From Porphyromonas sp. oral taxon 278 str. W7784 (GTDB taxonomy: Bacteria > Bacteroidota > Bacteroidia > Bacteroidales > Porphyromonadaceae): DNA of 64,000 bases. The notes under the pieces are model-generated. The model was not told where the DNA came from, ran no database searches, and was given only the letters and a program-made list of their open reading frames with translations. The DNA is taken from NCBI RefSeq assembly GCF_000467855.2, contig NZ_KI259258.1, forward strand, positions 317,563 through 381,562. The letters are read 5' to 3'. Below are positions 34,710 through 42,512 of this stretch, one piece after another; position 1 is the stretch's first letter, and each line of letters starts with the position of its first letter. The translations under genes and the position numbers were made by a program.

Positions 34710-36635
34710 ATGCCGACGCTTCGTCACGGACTGCACGCCCTATTCCTCATCTTCGTCCTCGCCTCGTGTGCCCCTTCGGTGCTGCGTGAGGCTGAGGAGG
34801 CGAAGCGTGCTGGGGCATACCATCGTGCCGAGGTGCTCTATAAGCGTCTGTATGCGAGCACTCCACGTAAGAAGGCGGAGGCTAAGGGGCGCTTTGCCTA
34901 CGAAGCCGGTATAGTAGCTCTAGAGGCAAGGCGCTACGCTACGGCGCTGAACCTTCTGAAGGCAGCGGAGCGCCTACATATCCCCGATAGCCTACTTCGG
35001 GAGCCTCTAGAGCGGGTACGCTTATCCACCGAACTAGCCTCAGAGTCAGAGCAGGTGGGGACTTCTCCTTACGAAGTGCGCCCCTTCGAACCTCTACGCT
35101 CGGCGTATAGCGACTATGGGGTCACGTACAGCGCTGATGGGAAGACCCTCATCTTCGGAAGCAATAGAAGGCGCTACGGAGCGAAGAAGGACGATTCGCC
35201 TGTGACGGGTGAGCCCCTAGGAGCGCTCTATTCACTTAGTCAGCGTGCCGATGGGTCGTGGGCGGTGCGTCCCGATAGCCTCAGAGGGCTGAGCCTTCCG
35301 AGGGTAGAGCAGGGTGCGCCAAGCCTCAGCCCTGATGGACGAAGGCTCTATTACAGTGTGGTCACCCTCGATCGAGGGCGGACGAATGTTCCGAAGATCT
35401 ATGTCTCAGAGCAAGGGGAGCGGGGCGAGTGGCGGGAAGGTCGGGAGCTCCGTCTCTTCGCCGACAGCACGATCCTCGTAGCCCATCCTTCGGTGAGCCC
35501 GTCGGGGCATGTGCTCTTCTTTGTCAGTGATGCCCCAGGAGGACGAGGGGGTAAAGACCTCTATCAAGTGCGCCTCGATGGCGGGCGTGTCGGAGAGCCC
35601 TTCCCTCTAGGGGTAGAGGTCAATACCTCGGGGAATGAACTCTTCCCCTACGCTGTCTCGGACAGCATCCTTTACTTCTCGTCGGATAGACCCAGTGGGC
35701 TGGGTGGGCTCGATATCTATCGGGCGGTCTTATCCCCCGAAGGGGAGTATCAGGTGACACCCCTTCCCGCTCCGATCAATAGCCCTTCGGATGACCTAGC
35801 CTTTGCCCCGAGCCCCGTCCCCGACGCTTGGCCTCGTGGGGAAGGGGAGGAACTAGCGGAAGTGGGGCTCTTTGCCTCCTCGAGGGATGATGCTCGGGGT
35901 CGCCCACATCTGTATGAGTTCCGTAGGGCAAAGGTCACGACGACGATCGAGGGGCTCGTCCTTGATCGGGAGGGTGAACCCATCCGAGGTGCTACGATCC
36001 ATCTGGTGGGCAATCATGCCGAGGAGATGGAGCGAGTGGTCACGACGGATGGGGAGGGAGCCTTCCGTCTCCCTGCCCGCTCAGCTACGGAGTATGTCAT
36101 GCTGGCCTCTGCACCGAACTACCTCAATCAGTATGTGCGCCTCAGCACTGATCCAAGTCAGGAGAGCGAAACCTATTCGGTGGACTTCTACCTTGCTTCT
36201 CGTGTCGCTGTCGAGCAGTTGAGGGAGGTGCACTATGCCTTCGATAGGGCGGAAGTCTTGCCCGAGAGTGAGCCCGCACTTCGTATGCTCTACAAGCTCC
36301 TCACGGATAATCCAGAGGTGTCTATCCGCCTCCTCTCTCATACCGACCGCCATGGATCTGCGGGCTACAACCTTCGCCTCTCACAGCGCAGAGCCGAAGC
36401 GGTCGTTCGCTACCTTACCGAGCTCGGGATAGCACCAGAGCGCCTCCGAGCAGAGGGCTATGGGAAGTCCCGCCCCCATGTCGTCTCCCGACGGACGGCA
36501 GAGGCTTATCCCTTCCTCCCAGCGGGGAGTGTGCTGACGGAGGACTTCATCGCTCGGCTCTCTTCTCCCGAGGAGCAGGCCGTCTGTGATCAGCTCAATC
36601 GTCGGACAGAGTTCCAAGTCCTCGACTCGGAGTAG
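34710..36635 (+). CDS. porE: PorE-like lipoprotein: TPR, PD40 propeller, carboxypeptidase-regulatory-like and OmpA domains
   Basis: A 641-residue lipoprotein (lipobox LASCAP). Domains in order: a short TPR-like helical region (about 20-110, AEEAKRAGAYHRAEVLYKRLY); a WD40/PD40-type beta-propeller (about 130-390, with repeats such as SYSADGKTLIFGSNR, SLSPDGRRLYYSV and YFSSDRPSGLGGLDIYRA); a carboxypeptidase-regulatory-like domain (about 410-485, IEGLVLDREGEPIRGATIHL); and an OmpA C-terminal peptidoglycan-binding domain (RLLSHTDRHGSAGYNLRLSQRRAEAV). This four-part build is that of PorE, an essential outer-membrane component of the type IX secretion system in P. gingivalis. Other T9SS genes are not in the window. 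Confidence 0.85.
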   Translation: MPTLRHGLHALFLIFVLASCAPSVLREAEEAKRAGAYHRAEVLYKRLYASTPRKKAEAKGRFAYEAGIVALEARRYATALNLLKAAERLHIPDSLLREPLERVRLSTELASESEQVGTSPYEVRPFEPLRSAYSDYGVTYSADGKTLIFGSNRRRYGAKKDDSPVTGEPLGALYSLSQRADGSWAVRPDSLRGLSLPRVEQGAPSLSPDGRRLYYSVVTLDRGRTNVPKIYVSEQGERGEWREGRELRLFADSTILVAHPSVSPSGHVLFFVSDAPGGRGGKDLYQVRLDGGRVGEPFPLGVEVNTSGNELFPYAVSDSILYFSSDRPSGLGGLDIYRAVLSPEGEYQVTPLPAPINSPSDDLAFAPSPVPDAWPRGEGEELAEVGLFASSRDDARGRPHLYEFRRAKVTTTIEGLVLDREGEPIRGATIHLVGNHAEEMERVVTTDGEGAFRLPARSATEYVMLASAPNYLNQYVRLSTDPSQESETYSVDFYLASRVAVEQLREVHYAFDRAEVLPESEPALRMLYKLLTDNPEVSIRLLSHTDRHGSAGYNLRLSQRRAEAVVRYLTELGIAPERLRAEGYGKSRPHVVSRRTAEAYPFLPAGSVLTEDFIARLSSPEEQAVCDQLNRRTEFQVLDSE

Positions 36636-36657
36636 ACCCTTCTCCCCCGACCCATAT

Positions 36658-36710
36658 ATATACGCCGTGGGGCAGTCTCCAGCTGGAGGAGACTGCCCCA
36701 CGGCGTATAT
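36658..36710. terminator. Bidirectional terminator between porE and the receptor gene
   Basis: Left arm at 36658-36680 and right arm at 36688-36710 pair perfectly over 23 bp (starting ATATACGCCGTGGGG) around a 7-nt loop. It separates convergent genes. Confidence 0.85.
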
Positions 36711-36718
36711 GGAGTATG

Positions 36719-38869
36719 CTAGAAGCGATAGCTGAGGGAGAGGGTCGTCATACGCCCATTGCCCTGGACGTACTCAGCGTCACGGGCGACGAGCTGTGAC
36801 TGGACGGGGTAGTAGCTCGTGTTGAGGAGGTTCTCTACCCCTACCCCGAGGGTGAAGTGTCCTAGAGCATAGCTAGCCTGTCCACTTACGAGGGTGATGG
36901 GCTGGACGGGACCTTCGGCCTCCTGGTAGTCATTCCCTCCTGGGGTGGCGGGGGTGAACCGAGCACGTCGCCCCGTATGTAGTCCGTAGAGTCGCAGAGA
37001 TAGCGCCTGGATCGGACGGTAGGTCACATGAGCGGTGACCTTCAGCGGAGGAATGGACTGCCCAGACATGTAGGTAGACCAAGCTCCCTTACTCGTCTCC
37101 TTGTATCCCTCCAGAGCAGAGAAGGTAGCTCCTACGGAGAGCTTAGGGCTGAGCGTGGCATCAGCCGAGAGTTCGACGCCTAGGATACGCTGGGGGGATC
37201 GGTCTACGACCCAGAAGCCATTCTCACTCTTGAGGTCGCTCCCGAGGGCAGCATAGGTATAGTAGACGGCTCCCTGGAGATCTAGGCGTGTCCCCTCACC
37301 GAAGAGATGCTCCAGAGGAGAGTAGAAGCCTAGTTCATAGTTGTGCGTACGTACGGGGTCGGTCTCGATCTTACCGAGGACATCGGACTTGGCTGAGCGT
37401 AGGGTGCGCCCTAGGTCATAGATAGAGAAGCCTTGGGAGTAGGCGAAGTAGGGCTGGAATGAGTGTAGTCCGTTGTAGGTCAGCCCAGCGTTCACCGACA
37501 GATTGCGATAGCGTAGGGTCCCGCCAGAGACGTGTATCTGAGGGTCTGTCTTACGTACACGCAGTACGTCGTAGTCGGGGACTTGGACATTGATCCAGTC
37601 GTAGCGTGCACCAGCCTTGAGGGTGAAGCGATCGGCCAGATTCAGCTTCCCTTGGGCGAAGGGTGCATAGTTATACGCCTTGAGTTCGGGCACCCAGTAC
37701 CTTCCGTCGACTAGTGGTTGGCTGGTCTTGTCGAGGAGGAAGTCTACGCCATAGAGGAGATGGAGGGTCGTCTCACTGGCCGGGCGAAGGCGGGAGAGGA
37801 GCTGTGCCCGTGCACCTGTCTGTAGCGCCCTGGTCAGTGCCTGCCCACTGGTCTCCTCCCAGCGAGGGCTCTTAGGATTGTGCTTGCGGTAGTCGGTGAT
37901 GACCTTGACACCACGAGCGAAGATCGATACTTCGAGATCTGTGTGGCTGAATAGCTCCTGAGAGGTCAGCTTGATATAGGCATTGTGGTTGTGGGGTATC
38001 CCTTCGGGGATGGCTTCTGCAGGTTGCTTCCCTGGCACACCGATGCGGGGCGATACGAGGTACTTCCCTCCCGAAGCGACGAGTGGGCTCTGCTGCTCGG
38101 AGCGGAAGAGATTGTACATCGCCTCGAGGTGGGTACGCTCACTGAAGGCATAGCCGAACTTCACCAGAGCATTTAGACTCTTCGTGTCTCCCAGCCCGTA
38201 GCGAGGTGAGAGGTAGACGCCCCCAGCGCTGATAGGCGAGCCTGTCTGAGTGAAGGTACCGCTAGCTAGATAGCTGAAGTCTCCTACCTCACCATAGATC
38301 TGACCGCCGGCTCGGTAGCCTGAGGTCTTCTCCGAGGTCTTGAAGAAGTTGTGATCGGTATAGGCTAGGGTCGCCATCCCGCCCACGGGGCGATGCTCCT
38401 TGTTCTGCTTGGTGATGATGTTGATGATCCCCCCATTGGCCCCGTTCCCGAAGATCGCTGTAGCGCCCTTGATCACCTCGATACGCTCGACGGCGGAGGG
38501 ATCGATGGTGCGTAGATCTCGGCTAGTAGCACGGAGCGGGGTGGACTGAGGTATGCCGTCGATGAGGACGAGGATGCTACGCCCTCGGAGGGTATTGTAG
38601 CGCTCGTTGACGGAGTTCCCCGTGGGTGGTACGCCAGGCACGAAGTAGCCGACGATCGCCTGCATGTCAGGTAAGATCTGGCTCATCTCTTGGATCTGCT
38701 TGGCTGAGATGATGGTGATGCTAGCAGCTGCATTCTGCTTGACCTCGGGCATACGAGTCCCGACGACAGTGACTCCATCGAGGGTGCGGTCGGTAGCCTC
38801 GGTCTGTGCTAGAGCGGGTAAGCTCATACTTCCCAGTACGAGCATGAGGGATAGATGTCTGGATATCAT
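36719..38869 (-). CDS. TonB-dependent receptor, siderophore/iron type
   Basis: A 716-residue outer-membrane receptor, taking the ATG at 38869 so the signal peptide is MISRHLSLMLVLGSMSLPALAQ. The plug has VVGTRMPEVKQNAAASITII and RGRSILVLIDGIPQSTP, ending IEVIKGATAIFGNGANGGIIN. This layout, with NGANGGIINIITK and a barrel ending YVQGNGRMTTLSLSYRF, is that of siderophore-type receptors such as IutA/FhuA relatives. It is monocistronic with a promoter, a hairpin in its leader and an upstream inverted repeat, so regulation by iron or substrate is likely. Which siderophore it takes cannot be told. Confidence 0.87.
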   Translation of the reverse strand: MISRHLSLMLVLGSMSLPALAQTEATDRTLDGVTVVGTRMPEVKQNAAASITIISAKQIQEMSQILPDMQAIVGYFVPGVPPTGNSVNERYNTLRGRSILVLIDGIPQSTPLRATSRDLRTIDPSAVERIEVIKGATAIFGNGANGGIINIITKQNKEHRPVGGMATLAYTDHNFFKTSEKTSGYRAGGQIYGEVGDFSYLASGTFTQTGSPISAGGVYLSPRYGLGDTKSLNALVKFGYAFSERTHLEAMYNLFRSEQQSPLVASGGKYLVSPRIGVPGKQPAEAIPEGIPHNHNAYIKLTSQELFSHTDLEVSIFARGVKVITDYRKHNPKSPRWEETSGQALTRALQTGARAQLLSRLRPASETTLHLLYGVDFLLDKTSQPLVDGRYWVPELKAYNYAPFAQGKLNLADRFTLKAGARYDWINVQVPDYDVLRVRKTDPQIHVSGGTLRYRNLSVNAGLTYNGLHSFQPYFAYSQGFSIYDLGRTLRSAKSDVLGKIETDPVRTHNYELGFYSPLEHLFGEGTRLDLQGAVYYTYAALGSDLKSENGFWVVDRSPQRILGVELSADATLSPKLSVGATFSALEGYKETSKGAWSTYMSGQSIPPLKVTAHVTYRPIQALSLRLYGLHTGRRARFTPATPGGNDYQEAEGPVQPITLVSGQASYALGHFTLGVGVENLLNTSYYPVQSQLVARDAEYVQGNGRMTTLSLSYRF

Positions 38870-38935
38870 GAAGTCATCAGTATAATGAAGGGTCATACCT
38901 CGCTTCTCTTAGCTTTGAGAGGGCATGACTGGGGA

Positions 38936-38958
38936 ATACCTCCTAAAGCAGGAGGTAT
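38936..38958 (-). promoter_or_regulatory. Hairpin at the start of the receptor leader
   Basis: Arms ATACCTCCT / AGGAGGTAT with a 5-nt loop, placed right at the predicted transcript start. It exposes or hides an AGGAGG-like sequence; it could act as an operator or stabilise the 5' end. Confidence 0.45.
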
Positions 38959-38961
38959 GTG

Positions 38962-38969
38962 CAAAAGTA
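38962..38969 (-). promoter_or_regulatory. -7 promoter box for the siderophore-type receptor
   Basis: TACTTTTG on the minus strand, 93 bp before the start codon. Confidence 0.55.
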
Positions 38970-39016
38970 CGTAAATGCGATGCTCCAGATTCGTAAGTCC
39001 CAAATTTCCCTACATA

Positions 39017-39057
39017 TAGGTAGATCCCGCCCGTGGGACTACGAAGTCATCTACCTA
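39017..39057. promoter_or_regulatory. Inverted repeat upstream of the receptor promoter
   Basis: Arms TAGGTAGAT (39017-39025) and ATCTACCTA (39049-39057), centres 32 bp apart. The spacing resembles that of the inverted repeat at 9419-9462, although the sequences differ. Candidate regulator site. Confidence 0.4.
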
Positions 39058-39079
39058 CAAGCGTGGAGGGGATAAAAGA

Positions 39080-39110
39080 AGATCGCCCCATCCAGCGGAT
39101 GAGGCGATCT
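39080..39110 (-). terminator. Terminator of the rhodanese-glutaredoxin pair
   Basis: Stem AGATCGCC / GGCGATCT with an inner ATCC/GGAT, followed on the minus strand by TCTTTTATC, 7 bp after the glutaredoxin stop. Confidence 0.75.
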
Positions 39111-39116
39111 AGATGC

Positions 39117-39416
39117 TTAGCACCCCGAGCCATCGAGGCTACAGGCGGCACCTTCCAGGGGCGGACGACTCTGCAGTCCCGCCTCTTCGGGTGAGAGGGT
39201 CACGGAGCCATCTTCGAGGACGAAGCAGGGGATGCCCACGGCTCCTCGCTTCTTAGCTTCGTCGAAGAGGGATAGGTGATCCCTTAGCTTGAGGAAGGCC
39301 TTCAGCTCCCGTACATCGAGGCCGAAGTCGATGATCTCATAGCGTGCATCCCCTTGGACCTGCTCCCAGACGTGGGTGCAGTCGGGGCAGGAGGCTACTC
39401 CATAGATCTTGATCAT
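39117..39416 (-). CDS. Glutaredoxin-related protein
   Basis: A 99-residue thioredoxin-fold protein with a redox-active CPDC at residues 9-12 (MIKIYGVASCPDCTHVWE). A cis-Pro region GIPCFVLEDGSVTLSPEEAG follows; the tail ends in CSLDGSGC with extra cysteines. It has no signal peptide, so it is cytosolic and probably a thiol-disulfide exchange protein or a small arsenate-reductase-like relative. It lies 20 bp after the rhodanese gene, so both may handle sulfur or thiol chemistry together. Confidence 0.85.
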   Translation of the reverse strand: MIKIYGVASCPDCTHVWEQVQGDARYEIIDFGLDVRELKAFLKLRDHLSLFDEAKKRGAVGIPCFVLEDGSVTLSPEEAGLQSRPPLEGAACSLDGSGC

Positions 39417-39436
39417 AGTGCTCTAGTGCTGAGGGC

Positions 39437-39823
39437 TTACTTCTCTACGGGGAGACCTTCGGAGACCCAGTTGAGGTAGCCTCCTTCCATCTCTACGACC
39501 TTGAAGCCACGGGACTGCATCAGTGTGGCGGCCGCATGGCTACGCTTGCCACTACGGCAATAGATGTAGTGGGTGCGCTCTTTGTCGAGCTTCTCCAGCC
39601 CTTCGAGGAAGGTCTTGTCGCTCAGCCAGTCGAGGAGGATAGCTCCCTTTAGGTGACCTTCGGCGAATTCGGAGGGTCGGCGCACGTCGAGGATGACAGC
39701 GGTGCTGTCTGCCTGGGCAGCGGCGATGAAGGCCTTAGGGGCAAGGAGCTGGATAGGCTCGTCGGTAGCAGATCCCGAGCAAAGGCCCAGGGTAGAGATG
39801 AGGGTCATGATCAGATGTTTCAT
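39437..39823 (-). CDS. Exported rhodanese-domain protein
   Basis: A 128-residue single rhodanese domain behind a signal peptide (MKHLIMTLISTLGLCSGSA). Key segments are VILDVRRPSEFAEGHLKGAILLDWL and the active-site loop YCRSGKRSHAAA, with the catalytic Cys retained. C-terminal GFKVVEMEGGYLNWVSEGLP is typical. It would act in the periplasm on thiosulfate or protein persulfides. It heads a two-gene unit with the glutaredoxin-like gene. Confidence 0.88.
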   Translation of the reverse strand: MKHLIMTLISTLGLCSGSATDEPIQLLAPKAFIAAAQADSTAVILDVRRPSEFAEGHLKGAILLDWLSDKTFLEGLEKLDKERTHYIYCRSGKRSHAAATLMQSRGFKVVEMEGGYLNWVSEGLPVEK

Positions 39824-40014
39824 ATGAATGGCGGGTGATGATATGGCGAGGGGAGTACGTGTGCTTCCCCTCCTTTTCTTCCTGCAAAGGTCGAGATTTC
39901 CCCCGAGATAAGCATCGGGGGGAGGTTAAGGACTTGACCAAAGACTTCTTTGAGTCGAAGGGAAGGGCTCCTTTATCCCCTCCTGCATAGGTTCTGGGGA
40001 AGGGGTAAAAAGTG

Positions 40015-40125
40015 ATCCACGGTAGGTCGCCGAAAAGACCTACTGTAGGTCGTCGATGTGACCTACCGTGGGTCGTCTTGACGACCTACAGTAGGTTTTT
40101 TGGGCGATCTACGGTAGGGTTGTTT
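40015..40125. repeat. Phased palindrome array, GACCTAC family (copy 3), exact 23-bp period
   Basis: Five units begin (at ATCCAC or ACCTAC) at 40015, 40038, 40061, 40084 and 40107, every step exactly 23 bp. Units read GATCCACGGTAGGTC, GACCTACTGTAGGTC, GACCTACCGTGGGTC, GACCTACAGTAGGTT and GATCTACGGTAGGGT. The spacer GTCGATG and the final TTTTTGGGGG match the arrays at 8.5 and 33.9 kb. It lies between the rhodanese start and the terminators after lpxA. Confidence 0.88.
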
Positions 40126-40138
40126 TTGGGGGTGTGCT

Positions 40139-40159
40139 AGCCCGCTCAGCAAGCGGGCT
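40139..40159. terminator. Short hairpin next to the palindrome array
   Basis: AGCCCGCT / AGCGGGCT with a 5-nt loop directly after the array. No T run; role uncertain. Confidence 0.35.
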
Positions 40160-40228
40160 GGAGTGAGGTGGGGAGTAGAGGGGAAAAGATCCGAAGAGAA
40201 GGGCGCGGTGGACGAAGGGCAAAAGAAT

Positions 40229-40264
40229 AGGTCCCGCTCCGACGAAGTCGTCGGGGTGGGACCT
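40229..40264 (-). terminator. Terminator of the efflux-lpxA operon
   Basis: Stem beginning AGGTCCCGCTCCGACGA paired with TCGTCGGGGTGGGACCT (two G:T-type mismatches), then TATTCTTTTGCC on the minus strand, 80 bp after lpxA. Confidence 0.75.
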
Positions 40265-40343
40265 TGCCATTTCTTTGGAGGGAAGGCGGGTAGCGAAGGG
40301 CTGAGACCTAGGGGGCTCAGCTAGGCTACCCGAGGGAGGTGGA

Positions 40344-41129
40344 TCACTTCGTGATGAGGGATTTTGAGGTGCTGAGGAACTCAATGACGTGGCGAACCTC
40401 AGGGCCGTCGGGTACCTGCTCCTTGATCTGAAGGATGGCGTCGTAGAGGCTGATCTTCCCGTTGAATACGAGACGATAGGCCATGGCTAGATGACGCTGG
40501 GTACGCTCGTCGATGCCCCCCGCCTTGGAGAGCATCCCGGCATGGATACCTGCGTAGACGGCGGGATTGTCCTTGACGGTGATGTAGGGAGGGATGTCTT
40601 CGCCGAAGCGACAGCCCGTGAGGATGAACGCTAGATCTCCGATGCGACACTGGGGCTTGGCCGTGACGTTGCTACTGAAGATCGCCTTAGATCCGATGGT
40701 GCAGTCACAGGCGATCTTCACCGCATAGCCGAAGACATTGCGATCGCCGATCAGGCAGTTGTGCGAGATGTGGGTCCCCTCCATCAGGATGTTCTCACTA
40801 CCGATCTGGGTGGTGATGTCCCTGCGAGAAGCTCGGCTGATGACGACATTCTCACGGATGACATTGCGGTCGCCGACGATGAGGGTCGAGGGCTCTCCCT
40901 GCCAGGTGAAGTCCTGGGGGGAAGCTCCGAGGACAGCGTTCTGGTAGATGGTGTTGCCCTGACCAATACGGGTGCCGTTCATCAGGCTGACGTGGGGATA
41001 TATGGTGCAGTCATCCCCGACGACTACATCGTCTTCGATATAGGCGAAGGGGTAGATCTTCACACGCTCCCCGATCTTGGCACCAGGAGCTATATAGGCT
41101 TGTGGACTGATCATTGTAGTTGGGATCAT
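40344..41129 (-). CDS. lpxA: UDP-N-acetylglucosamine acyltransferase LpxA
   Basis: A 261-residue left-handed beta-helix acyltransferase, first step of lipid A synthesis. Hexapeptide repeats run from MISPQAYIAPGAKIGERVKIYPFAYIEDDVVVGD through HVSLMNGTRIGQGNTIYQNAVLG. The catalytic His lies in SHNCLIGDRNVFGYAVKIA. A helical tail (KAGGIDERTQRHLAMAYRLVF) follows, as in LpxA. The start could also be the ATG six codons later. Unusually for lpxA it is the last gene of an RND efflux operon, 6 bp after the TolC-like gene, instead of being next to lpxD/fabZ. Confidence 0.93.
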   Translation of the reverse strand: MIPTTMISPQAYIAPGAKIGERVKIYPFAYIEDDVVVGDDCTIYPHVSLMNGTRIGQGNTIYQNAVLGASPQDFTWQGEPSTLIVGDRNVIRENVVISRASRRDITTQIGSENILMEGTHISHNCLIGDRNVFGYAVKIACDCTIGSKAIFSSNVTAKPQCRIGDLAFILTGCRFGEDIPPYITVKDNPAVYAGIHAGMLSKAGGIDERTQRHLAMAYRLVFNGKISLYDAILQIKEQVPDGPEVRHVIEFLSTSKSLITK

Positions 41130-41135
41130 AGCGGG

Positions 41136-42512
41136 TTAGTGAGCTCCTCCACCGAGGGCGTTGTATAGGTTGACGACGGCCTGCATCTTGCTGAAGCTAT
41201 CCCGCACTTGGGAGAGTTGGGCTTGAAGGAGCGCTTGCTGGGCGGTGATGACCTCGAGGTAAGAGGAGGTCTTCCCCGTCTCGAAGAGGGTCTCGACGAT
41301 CTCTACATTCTTCTGGAGACTCTCTACCTGTAGGGCTTCAGTCTTGACCTTGGCCTCGGAGGCTTGGTAGAGGGCAAGGGCATTGCTCACCTCAGCACCA
41401 GCATTGTAGAGGCTCTGCTGGAAGGCAAGGCGAGCCTTCTCCTCTTCGGCCTCTGCGACACGGAGGCCAGCGACAAGCTTGCCCCGAGCGAAGATGGGCT
41501 GAGCAAGCGAGCCAAGGGCCGAAGCGATGAACTTCATCGGATTGGATACCGCCTGTCCAAGGACTCCCGTCCAGCCGGCATTCCCGCTGATGGTCAGCGA
41601 AGGGTAGAAGGCCGATCGAGCGCTATTCGTCTGGTAGTAGCAACTAGCCAGAGCCATCTCTGCCACACGTACATCGGGGCGAGCCGAGAGGAGCTGAAGG
41701 GGGGTGCCGACAGCGAAGCTCGTAGGGAGCTGCTGCGCTTCGAGCGTCGAACGGCTATAGGTGCGGGGCGACTCCCCGAGCAGAAGTGCCAAGGCATTCT
41801 CCGTCGTGGTGATCTGGCGCTCGATCTCGGGGATCGAAGCTTCTACCTGGTGGAGGTTGGCTCGGGCAGACTGCACGGAGGACTCCATTGTACGACCGAA
41901 GTCCTTCTGCGCCTGCATTACCTCGAGGGTGTGGGCAGCAAGGGTAGCAGCCGTTCGGCTAAGCTGGAGCTGACGGTCGAGCATCACGAGGGTGTAGTAG
42001 CTATTGGCTACGTTCGCAATGACTCGGCTACGCACGAGCTGCTGGTAGGCTTGGGCTCGTAGGAGCTGAGCCTGAGTAGAGCGTGAAGCATTGAGGAGCG
42101 AACCGAAGAGATCCACCTGCCAGCTCGCTTGTACAGGGAGGGTATAGCTGTAGGTCGCAGGCACATCTTCCGTCTTGCTTGCCGAGATCGACGGGGCGAG
42201 GGAGAGTGAGGGGAAGAAGGAGAGTCGGGCGGCCTTGAGCTGTGCTTCGGCTTGCTGAGCAGAGAGATTAGCCGAGAGGAGATCGACATTCTGCTGGAGC
42301 GCCTTCTCGATGAGTGCCTGTAGGGATGCATCGGTGAAGAGCGTGCGCCAGGGCGTCTGACCAAACGAGCTGGTATCGCTACTCAGCGTGTCGATCTGGT
42401 CGCCACGGTAGACGGAGGTGTCTATCGTGGGACGCTGGTACTTCTTGTAGACGCCACAGCCCGTGAGGGTGAGACTGATGGCGAGGAGAGGGAGGCTATG
42501 CTTGAGCGTCAT
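41136..42512 (-). CDS. Outer-membrane efflux lipoprotein (TolC/OprM/NodT family)
   Basis: A 458-residue protein started at 42512, giving a signal peptide with lipobox LTGC (MTLKHSLPLLAISLTLTGC). The OprM-like repeat pair is visible: LIEKALQQNVDLLSANLSAQQAEAQLKAARLSFFPSLSL and, later, the LLSARPDVRVAEMALASCYYQTNSARSAFYPSLTI segment. Long helices of the periplasmic tunnel follow each. It provides the exit duct for the RND pump. Its start overlaps the end of the pump gene by 17 bp, so translation is coupled. Confidence 0.92.
   Translation of the reverse strand: MTLKHSLPLLAISLTLTGCGVYKKYQRPTIDTSVYRGDQIDTLSSDTSSFGQTPWRTLFTDASLQALIEKALQQNVDLLSANLSAQQAEAQLKAARLSFFPSLSLAPSISASKTEDVPATYSYTLPVQASWQVDLFGSLLNASRSTQAQLLRAQAYQQLVRSRVIANVANSYYTLVMLDRQLQLSRTAATLAAHTLEVMQAQKDFGRTMESSVQSARANLHQVEASIPEIERQITTTENALALLLGESPRTYSRSTLEAQQLPTSFAVGTPLQLLSARPDVRVAEMALASCYYQTNSARSAFYPSLTISGNAGWTGVLGQAVSNPMKFIASALGSLAQPIFARGKLVAGLRVAEAEEEKARLAFQQSLYNAGAEVSNALALYQASEAKVKTEALQVESLQKNVEIVETLFETGKTSSYLEVITAQQALLQAQLSQVRDSFSKMQAVVNLYNALGGGAH

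Noticed and set aside
40015..40125. CRISPR array
   Set aside because: Repeats are only 13-17 bp, palindromic and 23 bp apart. The intervening 6-9 bp are similar to each other and shared between loci, so there are no unique spacers, and no cas gene is present.
41364..42062. 232-residue ORF antisense to the TolC-like gene
   Set aside because: Shadow of the efflux gene; the TolC repeats on the other strand are unambiguous.
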